DNA of 64,000 nt from QHXQ01 sp036389395. GTDB taxonomy: Bacteria > Acidobacteriota > Blastocatellia > Pyrinomonadales > Pyrinomonadaceae. Shown here in pieces: positions 56,433-64,000 of this stretch. The stretch covers positions 1-64,000 of the forward strand of contig DASVPY010000017.1 of NCBI GenBank assembly GCA_036389395.1, read 5' to 3'. The position numbers were made by a program, and so were the translations under genes. The notes beneath the pieces are model-generated. The model saw only the letters and a program-made list of their open reading frames with translations, searched no databases and was not told the DNA's origin. Every line of letters begins with the position of its first letter. Within the stretch, counting starts at the first letter, position 1.

Positions 56433-58112
56433 ATGAGGCGCTTGAACTCAAACTTACGAGCCTGGGGGCTGATGCTCGCCGTCGGCGCGACGTGTCTGGC
56501 GGCGACTTGTCCGCGCGCCGCGGCCGCACAGTCGCCGCGTCTGACGGCGCGCGGCGCGCAGGCGGCGCAGGCGGTCGCCGAGGGCGAGGCCGCGCTCGCG
56601 CGCGGCGAAGAGGCGGCGGCCCGTCTGGCCTTCGAGCGCGCGCTCGCCGTCGAGCCTGACAACGTCGCGGCGCACACATATCTCGGCGTGCTCGCGGATC
56701 GCGCGGGCGACCTCGCCTCAGCCGAGCGCCACTTCGCCGCCGCCGCGCGCGCCGCGCCCCGCCTCCCTTCGGCCCTGAACAACTACGGCGCGATCCTCAC
56801 GCGCCTCGGTCGCACCGAGCAGGCGCGCGCGCAGTTCGAGGCCTCGCTCAAACTCGACGAACGCCAGCCGAACGCCCTCGTCAACCTCGCGCAGATACGC
56901 TTCGCCGCCGGTCAGCCCGAAGACCTGCGGGCCGCCCGCGACCTGTTCGCCCGCGCCGACGCCATCGCGCCCGACGCGGAACTGGCCCGCGCGCTCGTCG
57001 TCATCGCCCTCAAACTCGGCGACCGCGCCAGCGCCGCTACCGCTTATCGCGCCTACGCCGCCCGACTCAAGGACGCCCCCACAGCCACACTCTCAACAAC
57101 GCCGACTGAGCCAACGCCGACGACCCCGGCCGCCCGCGCCGAACTCGGCGCGGCACTGCTCGAAGCCGACCTGCTCGACGAAGCGACGGCGGAACTGAAC
57201 GCGGCACTCGCCGTCGAGCCGAACAACGTCGCCGCGGTCGTCGCCCTCGCGCGCGCGCAACTGCGCCGCCGCGACGTGCCCGGCGCGGGGCGCACGCTCG
57301 AAGCGGCGGTCGCGCGCGGTCTCGACGCCGCGCCCGTCTACGCCGCGCTCGCGGAGGTCTACGCCGCGGGTGGCTACGTCGAGAACGCCATCCCCGCCAT
57401 GCGACTCGCCGTCGAGCGCGACCCGCGCAACGAGGCCTACCACTACCGCTACGCGCTGCTGCTCATAGACACGCGCGCGCCCGCCGCGGCCGTCATCCGC
57501 ATGAAGGAGGCGCTCAAGACGCTGCCCGCGTCGGCGCGCGTCTGGCTCGCGCTCGGCATCGCGCAACTGACCGAGGGCAGCCACGCCGACGCCGAGCAGT
57601 CTCTCCGCCGCGCGCTCGAACTCGACCCGCGCGCCGTCCCCGCGCTCGCCTACCTCGGCGCGACCGCGGGCCTGCGCGGGCAGTACGCGCAGGCGGTCGC
57701 CTACTACGAGCGCGCCATCGCCGTGGACGACCGAACGGCGGCGCTCTACTTCCTCGCCGCCGACGCGCTCCTCAAGCTAACGGAAGTGGACGCGCCCCGC
57801 GTCGAGAAATATCTGGCGCGCGCCAACGAACTCGACCCGGCGCTCGCCCCTGCGCGGCTCGCGCTCGGCAAGCTGTACATGCGCGCCGAGCGCTGGGCGG
57901 ACGCCGCCGCGCAACTCGAACAGGCCGCGCGGCTCGCGCCCGAACTGTCCGAGGCGCACTACCAACTGGGGCGCGCCTACACGCGCCTCAAGCGCAAGGA
58001 CGACGCGCAGCGCGAGCTGGCGCTCTTCAAACAGCAGAGCGAGGCCGCGCGCGTGCGCGAAGAGACACAGGCGCTCGATCTCGTGCGCCGCCTCGCCAAC
58101 GTGCGCTTCTGA
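56433..58112 (+). CDS. Secreted TPR protein
   Basis: 559 residues from ATG 56433. A signal peptide (AWGLMLAVGATCLAATCPRA) is followed by about ten TPR-like repeats from residue 50 to the end: VAAHTYLGVLADRAGDLASA, SALNNYGAILTRLGRTEQAR, PNALVNLAQIRFAAGQPEDL, VPALAYLGATAGLRGQYAQA and EAHYQLGRAYTRLKRKDDA. It probably acts as a periplasmic or outer-membrane scaffold for the receptor upstream or for polymer handling. Only the family D hairpin separates it from the receptor gene. Confidence 0.88.
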   Translation: MRRLNSNLRAWGLMLAVGATCLAATCPRAAAAQSPRLTARGAQAAQAVAEGEAALARGEEAAARLAFERALAVEPDNVAAHTYLGVLADRAGDLASAERHFAAAARAAPRLPSALNNYGAILTRLGRTEQARAQFEASLKLDERQPNALVNLAQIRFAAGQPEDLRAARDLFARADAIAPDAELARALVVIALKLGDRASAATAYRAYAARLKDAPTATLSTTPTEPTPTTPAARAELGAALLEADLLDEATAELNAALAVEPNNVAAVVALARAQLRRRDVPGAGRTLEAAVARGLDAAPVYAALAEVYAAGGYVENAIPAMRLAVERDPRNEAYHYRYALLLIDTRAPAAAVIRMKEALKTLPASARVWLALGIAQLTEGSHADAEQSLRRALELDPRAVPALAYLGATAGLRGQYAQAVAYYERAIAVDDRTAALYFLAADALLKLTEVDAPRVEKYLARANELDPALAPARLALGKLYMRAERWADAAAQLEQAARLAPELSEAHYQLGRAYTRLKRKDDAQRELALFKQQSEAARVREETQALDLVRRLANVRF

Positions 58113-58145
58113 GGCGCACCCGTCGAGCCGTAGGGGAGGAGAAAG

Positions 58146-58838
58146 ATGCGCAGCAGCATTTTCGTCGCCGCCGTCTTGTGCGCGCTGTGCGCGGCGGCGC
58201 TGCCGACGGGCCGGGCGCAACAGCCGGCCGCGCCGCAGTTCGATCAGTGGGGCGACGAGTTCGCGGGCGACGCGCTCGACGAGACGAAGTGGGAGCGCTA
58301 CACGTTCGAGGGCGGCGGCGGCGGCAAGCTCGAAGTGAAGGACGGACAGTTGCGCCTGCGCAGCGCCAACAAGACGCGCGCGGGCGTGCGCTCGAAGCCG
58401 GGCTTCACGGCCGAACGTTTCAGCGTCGAGGCCGTGGTCGCCAAGGTCGGCGCGCAACTGCCCGAAGCGGGCGACAAGGCCCCGCCCCTGGGCTACGCCG
58501 CGCTGACGCTGCTCTTCGACGGCTCTGGGCGCAACCGCGTCGAGTGGATTTACACGAGCGAGCGCACGCTCGAAGCTTGGGCCATGGTGGACGGCGCGGG
58601 CGAGCGGCTCGACAACCGGAAGTTGGGTCTCAAGTTCGACAACCCCGTGCTCGCCGTCATCCGGCGCGGCGACGAGTTCCTGTTCGTCGTCAACAGGGCG
58701 GACGGCAAGCCGGAAGAGGCGCAGGTCGCGCTGACGAAGACGCTCAAGAACATACCGCGCACGTTCCGCGTCATGCTCTACGGCTTCGGCTCGTCCGCCA
58801 ACGACTGGGACTCCGTGCGCGTCGTCACGGCCAAGTAG
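58146..58838 (+). CDS. Secreted LamG/concanavalin-like protein
   Basis: 230 residues; AGGAGAAAG lies just before ATG 58146. Signal peptide (IFVAAVLCALCAAALPTGRA). The body looks like a concanavalin-A/LamG or 3-keto-disaccharide-hydrolase-type sandwich: FAGDALDETKWERYTFEGGG, KLEVKDGQLRLRS and NRVEWIYTSERTLEAW. It probably binds or cleaves sugar; catalytic residues are not obvious. It belongs to the putative glycan locus. Confidence 0.7.
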   Translation: MRSSIFVAAVLCALCAAALPTGRAQQPAAPQFDQWGDEFAGDALDETKWERYTFEGGGGGKLEVKDGQLRLRSANKTRAGVRSKPGFTAERFSVEAVVAKVGAQLPEAGDKAPPLGYAALTLLFDGSGRNRVEWIYTSERTLEAWAMVDGAGERLDNRKLGLKFDNPVLAVIRRGDEFLFVVNRADGKPEEAQVALTKTLKNIPRTFRVMLYGFGSSANDWDSVRVVTAK

Positions 58839-58878
58839 CACGAAAGCTTTGGTGGTCGCATGTATTCCACGATCAGTT

Positions 58879-58962
58879 CAACACAGAGGGCACAGAGTAG
58901 GCACAGAGGGCACAGTAAGAAACTCTGTGCCCTCTGTGTTACCTCTGTGCCCTCTGTGTTGA
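58879..58962. repeat. CACAGAGG-type hairpin (family A, short form) merging into a start codon
   Basis: Left arm CAACACAGAGGGCACAGAG (58878-58896) and further CACAGAGG words; right arm CCCTCTGTGT...CCTCTGTGTTGA. The last bases GTGTTG contain the TTG used as start of the GH2 gene. Confidence 0.87.
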
Positions 58963-61838
58963 AATCCTCTTTCATCGCCCGCATCGTCCGCCTCTGCGCG
59001 GCGCTGCTGCTGCTGTCGCTCGCCGCCCGCGCGCAGACCACGAAGCTCGACGCCGGCTGGCAGTTCTTAGCCGATCAACCCGGCACGCTCAAGGTCGCAG
59101 ACCTCGCCGCGGCGTCGGGCTGGCGCGACGTGCGCACGGGTCTCTCCTGGAACGCGCAGTTCGCAGACCTGCGCGACTACATGGGCGTCGCCTGGTATCG
59201 CACGACGCTGCACGCGCCCGACCTGCCCGCGGGCTGGCGCGCGCGCCTGCGCTTCGGCGCGTCCGACTACGTCACCGAGGTCTTCGTCAACGGTCAACCC
59301 GTCGGCGCGCACGAGGGCGGCTACACGCCGTTCACCTGCGACATCACGACCGCGCTACACGCCGGCAATAACGAGCTGGCCGTGCGCGTCATCGATCCGC
59401 CGATGGACGAGCGCGAGAACCGCGCCCGCTTCCCGTCGTGGCTCTACAACGAAATCCCGCACGGCAAGCAGAACTGGTACGTCCAGACCGGTGGCCTCTG
59501 GCAGCCCGTCTGGCTCGAAGTCAAGCCCGACACCTACATCACGAACCTGCGCGTCGTGTCGCAACGGGACGGGCGCGTGACCGCGCTGGTCGAGACCAAC
59601 AAGTTCCTGCCCGTCGGCGTGCAGGTCGCACAGCGCCGCGCGCACGGCGGCGCGCAGACGACGCTCGACTTGAAAGTGCGCGTGCTCGATCCGGCGGGCC
59701 GGAGTTTCCCGCTGCGGATTCTGGGCGGCGGCGAGGGCGGCGTGCAGTTGGGAGGGCGCGTGCCCGCGCCGCGCCTGTGGTCGCCCGACGAGCCGAACCT
59801 CTACACCGTCGAGGCCACCTTGCCCGGCGACCGCTACGCGTCGCGCTTCGGCTTCCGCACGTTCGAGGCGCGCGACGGTAAGTTTTATTTGAACGGCCGG
59901 CCCTTCTACATGCTCGCCGCGCTCGATCAGGATTTCTACCCGGAGACGATCTACACGCCGCCGTCGAAAGAGTACGTGCGCGCGCAGATGCTCAAGGGCA
60001 AGCAGTTGGGCTTGAACCTCCTGCGCTGCCACATCAAGGTCTGCGATCCCTCTTACCTCGAAGCGGCGGACGAAGTGGGGATGCTCGTCTGGTACGAGAT
60101 ACCTTCGTGGAACGACTTCAACCACTTCACGCCCGCCGCGGCCGAGCGCGGCGAGAAGATTTTCGCGGAGATGGTCACGCGCGACTGGAATCATCCCGCA
60201 ATCGTCATCCAGTCGGTCATCAACGAAGGCTGGGGCGCGAACCTCGCGCGCGAGGCGGAGAGCCGCGCGTGGCTGCGCGCCGCCTTCGACCGCGCCAAGC
60301 GTCTGACCGCGCCGCTAGGTCGCCTCATCGTGGACAACAGCGCCTGCTGCGACAACTTTCATCTCAAGACCGACATCGAGGACAACCACCGCTACAACTC
60401 GATGCCGGACGACTATCAACCGTTCGACGCTTGGGTCGCTGATTTCGCCGCGCGGCCCAAGTGGAACTTCAGCCCGCACGGCGACGCCGAGCCGACGGGG
60501 CGCGAGCCGCTCGTCGTCTCGGAGTTCGGCAACTGGGGGCTGCCGCGCCTGCCGAAAGAGTTGCCCTGGTGGTTCGGGCGCGGCTTCGGCGACCGCCCCG
60601 TCACGCGCCCGGCCGGCCTCTTCGACCGCTTCAACGAGTTCAAGTACGCCACGCTCTTCCGCGACTACGACGCGCTCGCCGAAGCGACGCAGTGGCACCA
60701 GTTCGTCTCCCTCAAACACGAGATCGAGGAGATACGCCGCTACGCGTCCATCCAGGGCTACGTCATCACAGAGTTCACGGACATCAACTGGGAAGCCAAC
60801 GGCTTGCTGAGCATGTGGCGCGAGCCGAAGGCTTACGCCGCGGAGCTGGCGCAGATTCAGCGGCCGGACGTGGTCATCGCGCGCACGGACAAGTTCAACT
60901 ACACGAGCGGCGAACCCGTCAGGTTCGAGGTCTGGCTCTCGCACTACGGCGCGGGCGATCTGCGCGGGGCGCGTCTGCTCGTGCGTACGGAGGCGGGGCG
61001 GCGCTTGAGCGTGCAAGGGTTTCCGGGGCCGATCACGCCGGGGATGGTGCCGCTGTTCCCGCGCTTCGCCCTCAACGCGCCGCCGGTCGCGCGGCCCGAA
61101 CGGCTGCGCGTGCGGCTCGAAGTGTCCGATCTCGCGGGCAAGCTGCTCGCCGAGAACACGGCGGAAGTTTTCGTCTACCCGAAGCCCGCGCCCGCGACGA
61201 TGACGGCGCTGAGCCTGCACGACCCGCAGGGCAAACTGAAGACCGTCGCCGAGCAGTTGCGCGCCGTCGGCTACGCGTTCATGGACGCGGACGCGCTGCC
61301 GAGGCTCAACCGGCCGTCGCTCATGCTCGCGTCCGCGTTGGACGAAGTGGTCGAGCGCCACATCCGCCACGGCGGGCGCGCGCTGTTGCTCGCGGACGCG
61401 GCGGACGCTTTGCCGGCCAGCGCGCCTTTCAAGGTCGTGCCGCGCGCCGGGTCTGATCTGGACGGCAACTGGGTGACGAACTTCAACTGGGTGCGCGCGG
61501 ACGCGCCGTCGCCGTTCCACCCGCTGGCGTTCACGAAGATTCTCGGCTTCGAGTCGGCGCGCGTCGTGCCGCGTTTCGTCGTGCAGCAAGTGCCGGGCGC
61601 GAACTACGAGGACGTGCTCGCGGGCGTCTTCTACGGCTGGCTCAACAACAACGCGGCTTACGCCGTGCGGCTGCGCCTGGGCAACGGACGGCTGCTCGTC
61701 ACGACCTTCCGCTTCGACGAGTACGGCCGCGACCCTTACGCCACGCACCTGCTCGACGAGTTGATCCGTTACGCGAGCGGGCCTGATATGACGCCGACGC
61801 TCGATTACGAGGCGCGCGCCGTCGCCGCCGCGCGTTAG
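58959..61838 (+). CDS. Secreted GH2-family glycosidase
   Basis: 959 residues from TTG 58959, giving MKSSFIARIVRLCAALLLLS and cleavage after ARAQ; the frame is open to ATG 58860 but runs through the repeat hairpin. GH2 modules in order: jelly-roll (WYRTTLHAPDLPAGWRARLR), Ig-like middle, then a TIM barrel with acid/base VIQSVINEGWG and nucleophile VVSEFGNWG. LNLLRCHIKVCDPSYLEAAD is the usual barrel entry. It may act on a beta-galactoside, glucuronide or mannoside; specificity is open. It lies between the LamG-like gene and the LacI regulator. Confidence 0.9.
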   Translation: MKSSFIARIVRLCAALLLLSLAARAQTTKLDAGWQFLADQPGTLKVADLAAASGWRDVRTGLSWNAQFADLRDYMGVAWYRTTLHAPDLPAGWRARLRFGASDYVTEVFVNGQPVGAHEGGYTPFTCDITTALHAGNNELAVRVIDPPMDERENRARFPSWLYNEIPHGKQNWYVQTGGLWQPVWLEVKPDTYITNLRVVSQRDGRVTALVETNKFLPVGVQVAQRRAHGGAQTTLDLKVRVLDPAGRSFPLRILGGGEGGVQLGGRVPAPRLWSPDEPNLYTVEATLPGDRYASRFGFRTFEARDGKFYLNGRPFYMLAALDQDFYPETIYTPPSKEYVRAQMLKGKQLGLNLLRCHIKVCDPSYLEAADEVGMLVWYEIPSWNDFNHFTPAAAERGEKIFAEMVTRDWNHPAIVIQSVINEGWGANLAREAESRAWLRAAFDRAKRLTAPLGRLIVDNSACCDNFHLKTDIEDNHRYNSMPDDYQPFDAWVADFAARPKWNFSPHGDAEPTGREPLVVSEFGNWGLPRLPKELPWWFGRGFGDRPVTRPAGLFDRFNEFKYATLFRDYDALAEATQWHQFVSLKHEIEEIRRYASIQGYVITEFTDINWEANGLLSMWREPKAYAAELAQIQRPDVVIARTDKFNYTSGEPVRFEVWLSHYGAGDLRGARLLVRTEAGRRLSVQGFPGPITPGMVPLFPRFALNAPPVARPERLRVRLEVSDLAGKLLAENTAEVFVYPKPAPATMTALSLHDPQGKLKTVAEQLRAVGYAFMDADALPRLNRPSLMLASALDEVVERHIRHGGRALLLADAADALPASAPFKVVPRAGSDLDGNWVTNFNWVRADAPSPFHPLAFTKILGFESARVVPRFVVQQVPGANYEDVLAGVFYGWLNNNAAYAVRLRLGNGRLLVTTFRFDEYGRDPYATHLLDELIRYASGPDMTPTLDYEARAVAAAR

Positions 61839-61904
61839 CCCCGCGGCGCATTGCTTTGAGTGCGGTAGAATGGAGCAAACGTCGTAACCCGACACGTAGG
61901 CCAG

Positions 61905-63008
61905 ATGAGCATCAAGGATGTGGCGCGGGCGGCGGGCGTCTCGACCGCGACCGTGTCGCACGTCATCAACAACAGCCGCTTCGTCTCCGCGCAGACGCGC
62001 GCGCGCGTGCTCAGCGCCATCGAACGGTGCAACTACTACCCGAACGCGCACGCGCGTAGCTTAGCGTCGGGGCGCAGCCAAATCTTGGGCCTGCTCATCT
62101 CGGACATCGCCAACCCGTTCTTCCCCGAACTGGTCAAGAGCATCGAGGCGGCCGCCTACGAGCACGGCTACGACGTGGTGCTCTCGAACACGAACTACGA
62201 CCCGGCGCGCACCTCGCATTACGTGCGCCGGCTCATCGAGCGCAAGGTGGCGGGCGTCGCGCTGATGACCTCGGAGTTGGACATGACGCTGGTGGACGAG
62301 TTGGCGCGCAAGCACGTCTCCGTCGTCTTCCTAGACCTGGACGCGCCCGGCGTGAACATGAGCAACCTCTGCATCGAGTACGACCGCGGCATAGAGGAAG
62401 CCGTGCGCCACCTCGCGGCGTTGGGGCATACGGAACTGGCTTTCATCGGCGGCCCCGCGCGTCTGCGCTCGGCGGTCAAGCGGCGCGATGCGTTCCGCGC
62501 CTCGGTCGCGCGCTACCTGCCGCGCGCGCCGGAGCCTCTGCTCTACGAGGGCGACTTCCAACTGGCGGGCGGACAACTCGCGGCGCAGAAGATTCTCGCG
62601 CGGCGGCGGCGGCCGACCGCCGTCGTCTCGGCCAACGACCTGATGGCCTTCGGCGCGATGCAGACGTTCCAGGCGGCGGGTCTGCAAATCCCGCAGGACA
62701 TCTCGCTCGTAGGCTTCGACGACGTGGCGTTCGCCGCGCTCTCGAACCCGCCGCTGACGACCGTCTGCCTGCCGCGCAGCGAGTTGGGGCGGCGCGCGGT
62801 CGAGGCGTTGATGGCGACGGTCGCGCACCCGGAGCGCATGGGCGTCGAGCTGCGCGTGCCGACGTTCCTGATCGAGCGCGGCTCGACGGCCGCGGCCGCC
62901 GCGGCCCGCGCGCCGCGCCGCGAACGCGAAGACGAAGACGACGCGCGGGCCGGACGACGACGGCGCGGCGCGCAGACGAAGAGAGGGCAGAGGGGGGCAG
63001 GCATATGA
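61905..63008 (+). CDS. LacI-family transcriptional regulator
   Basis: 367 residues. The N-terminal helix-turn-helix MSIKDVARAAGVSTATVSHV and hinge NAHARSLASGRSQILG are classical LacI/GalR features. The periplasmic-binding-like sugar domain spans 60-335 (LLISDIANPFFPELVKSIEA; VGFDDVAFAALSNPPLTTVC). A basic, Ala/Arg-rich tail follows. It likely controls the adjacent GH2/GH43 genes in response to a sugar. Its stop overlaps the ATG of the GH43 gene by four bases (ATGA), so both are translated together. Confidence 0.95.
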   Translation: MSIKDVARAAGVSTATVSHVINNSRFVSAQTRARVLSAIERCNYYPNAHARSLASGRSQILGLLISDIANPFFPELVKSIEAAAYEHGYDVVLSNTNYDPARTSHYVRRLIERKVAGVALMTSELDMTLVDELARKHVSVVFLDLDAPGVNMSNLCIEYDRGIEEAVRHLAALGHTELAFIGGPARLRSAVKRRDAFRASVARYLPRAPEPLLYEGDFQLAGGQLAAQKILARRRRPTAVVSANDLMAFGAMQTFQAAGLQIPQDISLVGFDDVAFAALSNPPLTTVCLPRSELGRRAVEALMATVAHPERMGVELRVPTFLIERGSTAAAAAARAPRREREDEDDARAGRRRRGAQTKRGQRGAGI

Positions 63009-64000
63009 AGTTGGCGACGTGGCGCTCGGCGTTGTGCGCGCTCGTGTTGATGATCGGCCTCGCGCCGGGCGGCGCGGCCCAGCGGCGCGCGACCTACACG
63101 AACCCGGCGCTCGCGGGCGACTTCCCAGACCCGTCCGTCATCCGCGTCGGGCGCGACTACTGGGCGGCGGCCACCTCGTCCGAGTGGGGGCCGGAATATC
63201 CGCTGTTACACTCGCGCGATCTGGTCAACTGGGAAGTGGTCGGCTCGGTCTTCCGACGCCCGCCCGCGTGGTCGGTCGGCAACTACTGGGCCCCGGAGAT
63301 CGCGCAGGATCGCGGTCGCTTCTTCATCTACTACGCGGCGCGCAAGCGCGACGGGCCGCTGTGCGTCGCCGTCGCCACCGCGCCGCGCCCGCAGGGGCCT
63401 TACACGGATCACGGCCCGCTGGTCTGTCAGGAGGTCGGCTCGATTGATGCGTTCCCGGTGACGGACGAGCGCGGGCGGCGCTACCTGCTCTGGAAGGAGG
63501 ACGGCAACAGCCGCAGCCAGCCGACGCCCATCTGGGCGCAGCGTCTGTCACCCGACGGCACACGCCTCGTCGGCGAACGGCAACAGTTGCTCCACAACGA
63601 TCAGCCCTGGGAGAAACACGCGTCGCTGCCTTACGGCGATCTGGTCGAGGGGCCGGCCGTGGTGCGCCGCGGCGGTTGGTTCTACATGTTCTATTCGGGC
63701 AACTTCTGTTGCGCGCGCGAGTGCAACTACGCGGTGGGCGTGGCGCGCGCGCGCCGCCTGCTCGGGCCTTGGGAGAAGAACCCGGCGAACCCGATCCTCG
63801 CCGGCAACGAGCACTGGAAGTGTCCCGGCCACGGCACGCTCGTCGAAGACGAGTTCGGTCGTCACTTCCTGATGTACCACGCCTACGAGCCGCGCGACTT
63901 CGTCTACGTCGGGCGGCAGGCGTTGTTGGACGCGGTCGTGTGGGGCGTAAACGGCTGGCCCACGATCAACGGCGGGCACGGCCCCAGCGCGCGCGCCGAC
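63005..64000 (+). CDS. Secreted GH43-like glycosidase (truncated by window edge)
   Basis: 332 codons are open from ATG 63005 to the window end. Signal peptide (ALCALVLMIGLAPGGAAQ). GH43 five-bladed propeller motifs: DFPDPSVIRVGRDYWAAATS (base Asp), NYWAPEIAQDRGRFFIYYAA, EVGSIDAFPVTDERGRRYLL and the acid region GDLVEGPAVVRRGGWFYMFY. Such enzymes release arabinose or xylose from plant polysaccharides. It directly follows and overlaps the LacI gene. Cys pairs (FCCARECNY) are unusual and may form a disulfide. Confidence 0.88.
   Translation, partial: MKLATWRSALCALVLMIGLAPGGAAQRRATYTNPALAGDFPDPSVIRVGRDYWAAATSSEWGPEYPLLHSRDLVNWEVVGSVFRRPPAWSVGNYWAPEIAQDRGRFFIYYAARKRDGPLCVAVATAPRPQGPYTDHGPLVCQEVGSIDAFPVTDERGRRYLLWKEDGNSRSQPTPIWAQRLSPDGTRLVGERQQLLHNDQPWEKHASLPYGDLVEGPAVVRRGGWFYMFYSGNFCCARECNYAVGVARARRLLGPWEKNPANPILAGNEHWKCPGHGTLVEDEFGRHFLMYHAYEPRDFVYVGRQALLDAVVWGVNGWPTINGGHGPSARAD

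Overview
The window is a GC-rich bacterial chromosome segment, most likely from an Acidobacteriota member (perhaps Blastocatellia). This is inferred from gene content, not from a marker gene. Supporting features are a very large Oar-type TonB-dependent receptor with an N-terminal carboxypeptidase-regulatory-like domain, a form II CO-dehydrogenase-like molybdenum hydroxylase operon, a TPR-HTH-receiver regulator, an actinobacterial/acidobacterial-style HSP90 plus TPR pair, and many intergenic hairpins built from short repeated words.

Layout. 1-1.8 kb: the 3' end of an IS5-family transposase, then an iteron-like 21-bp repeat field and a winged-helix replication-initiator-like gene that carries a second, 23-bp repeat array inside its coding sequence. 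1.8-6.8 kb: secreted GH92 alpha-mannosidase, then a MerR regulator plus VWA protein behind a good sigma-70-type promoter. 7-14.5 kb (minus strand): NUDIX hydrolase and the trehalose genes treZ, treY and treS. 14.7-17.4 kb: HU, a TPR-HTH-receiver regulator and a divergent 73-residue exported peptide with a 21-bp palindrome between them. 17.8-22.5 kb: pgi interrupted by an in-frame TGA, a small unknown gene and a GGDEF-EAL protein. 22.5-26.7 kb: aldose epimerase, purine permease, benzoate-CoA-ligase-like enzyme. 26.9-29 kb: secreted glycine-rich collagen-like protein. 29-34.5 kb (minus strand): coxG, coxM, coxL and coxS, interrupted by a plus-strand small gene plus HNH endonuclease pair. 34.7-43.5 kb: FKBP, HSP90-TPR pair, M13 peptidase, a beta-strand-rich protein, a small acidic protein and DUF434. 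43.5-49.7 kb: two PilZ proteins, an unknown, ChaN and HrpB. 49.8-52.3 kb: an Asp/Gly-rich small protein, a JmjC/cupin oxygenase and a sucrase/ferredoxin-like protein in a tightly packed operon. 52.6-64 kb: TonB receptor, TPR protein, LamG-like protein, GH2, LacI regulator and GH43, which look like a glycan-use locus.

Four systems deserve attention. (1) The operon at 49.8-52.3 kb looks like a peptide-modification (RiPP-like) system: an aromatic- and Cys-free Asp/Gly-rich substrate, an Fe(II)/2-oxoglutarate hydroxylase with a C-terminal winged-helix/PqqD-like tail, and a redox protein. (2) The repeat architecture at 0.4-1.4 kb resembles phage-lambda O/oriLambda: an initiator with an origin-like repeat array and an A-rich stretch embedded in its linker. 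(3) The TPR-HTH-receiver regulator with a divergent exported peptide resembles an RRNPP-type peptide circuit. (4) At least four unrelated word-based hairpin families fill intergenic gaps, and some have been captured as start codons or C-termini of genes.

All functional calls come from reading motifs by eye; no database search was run.
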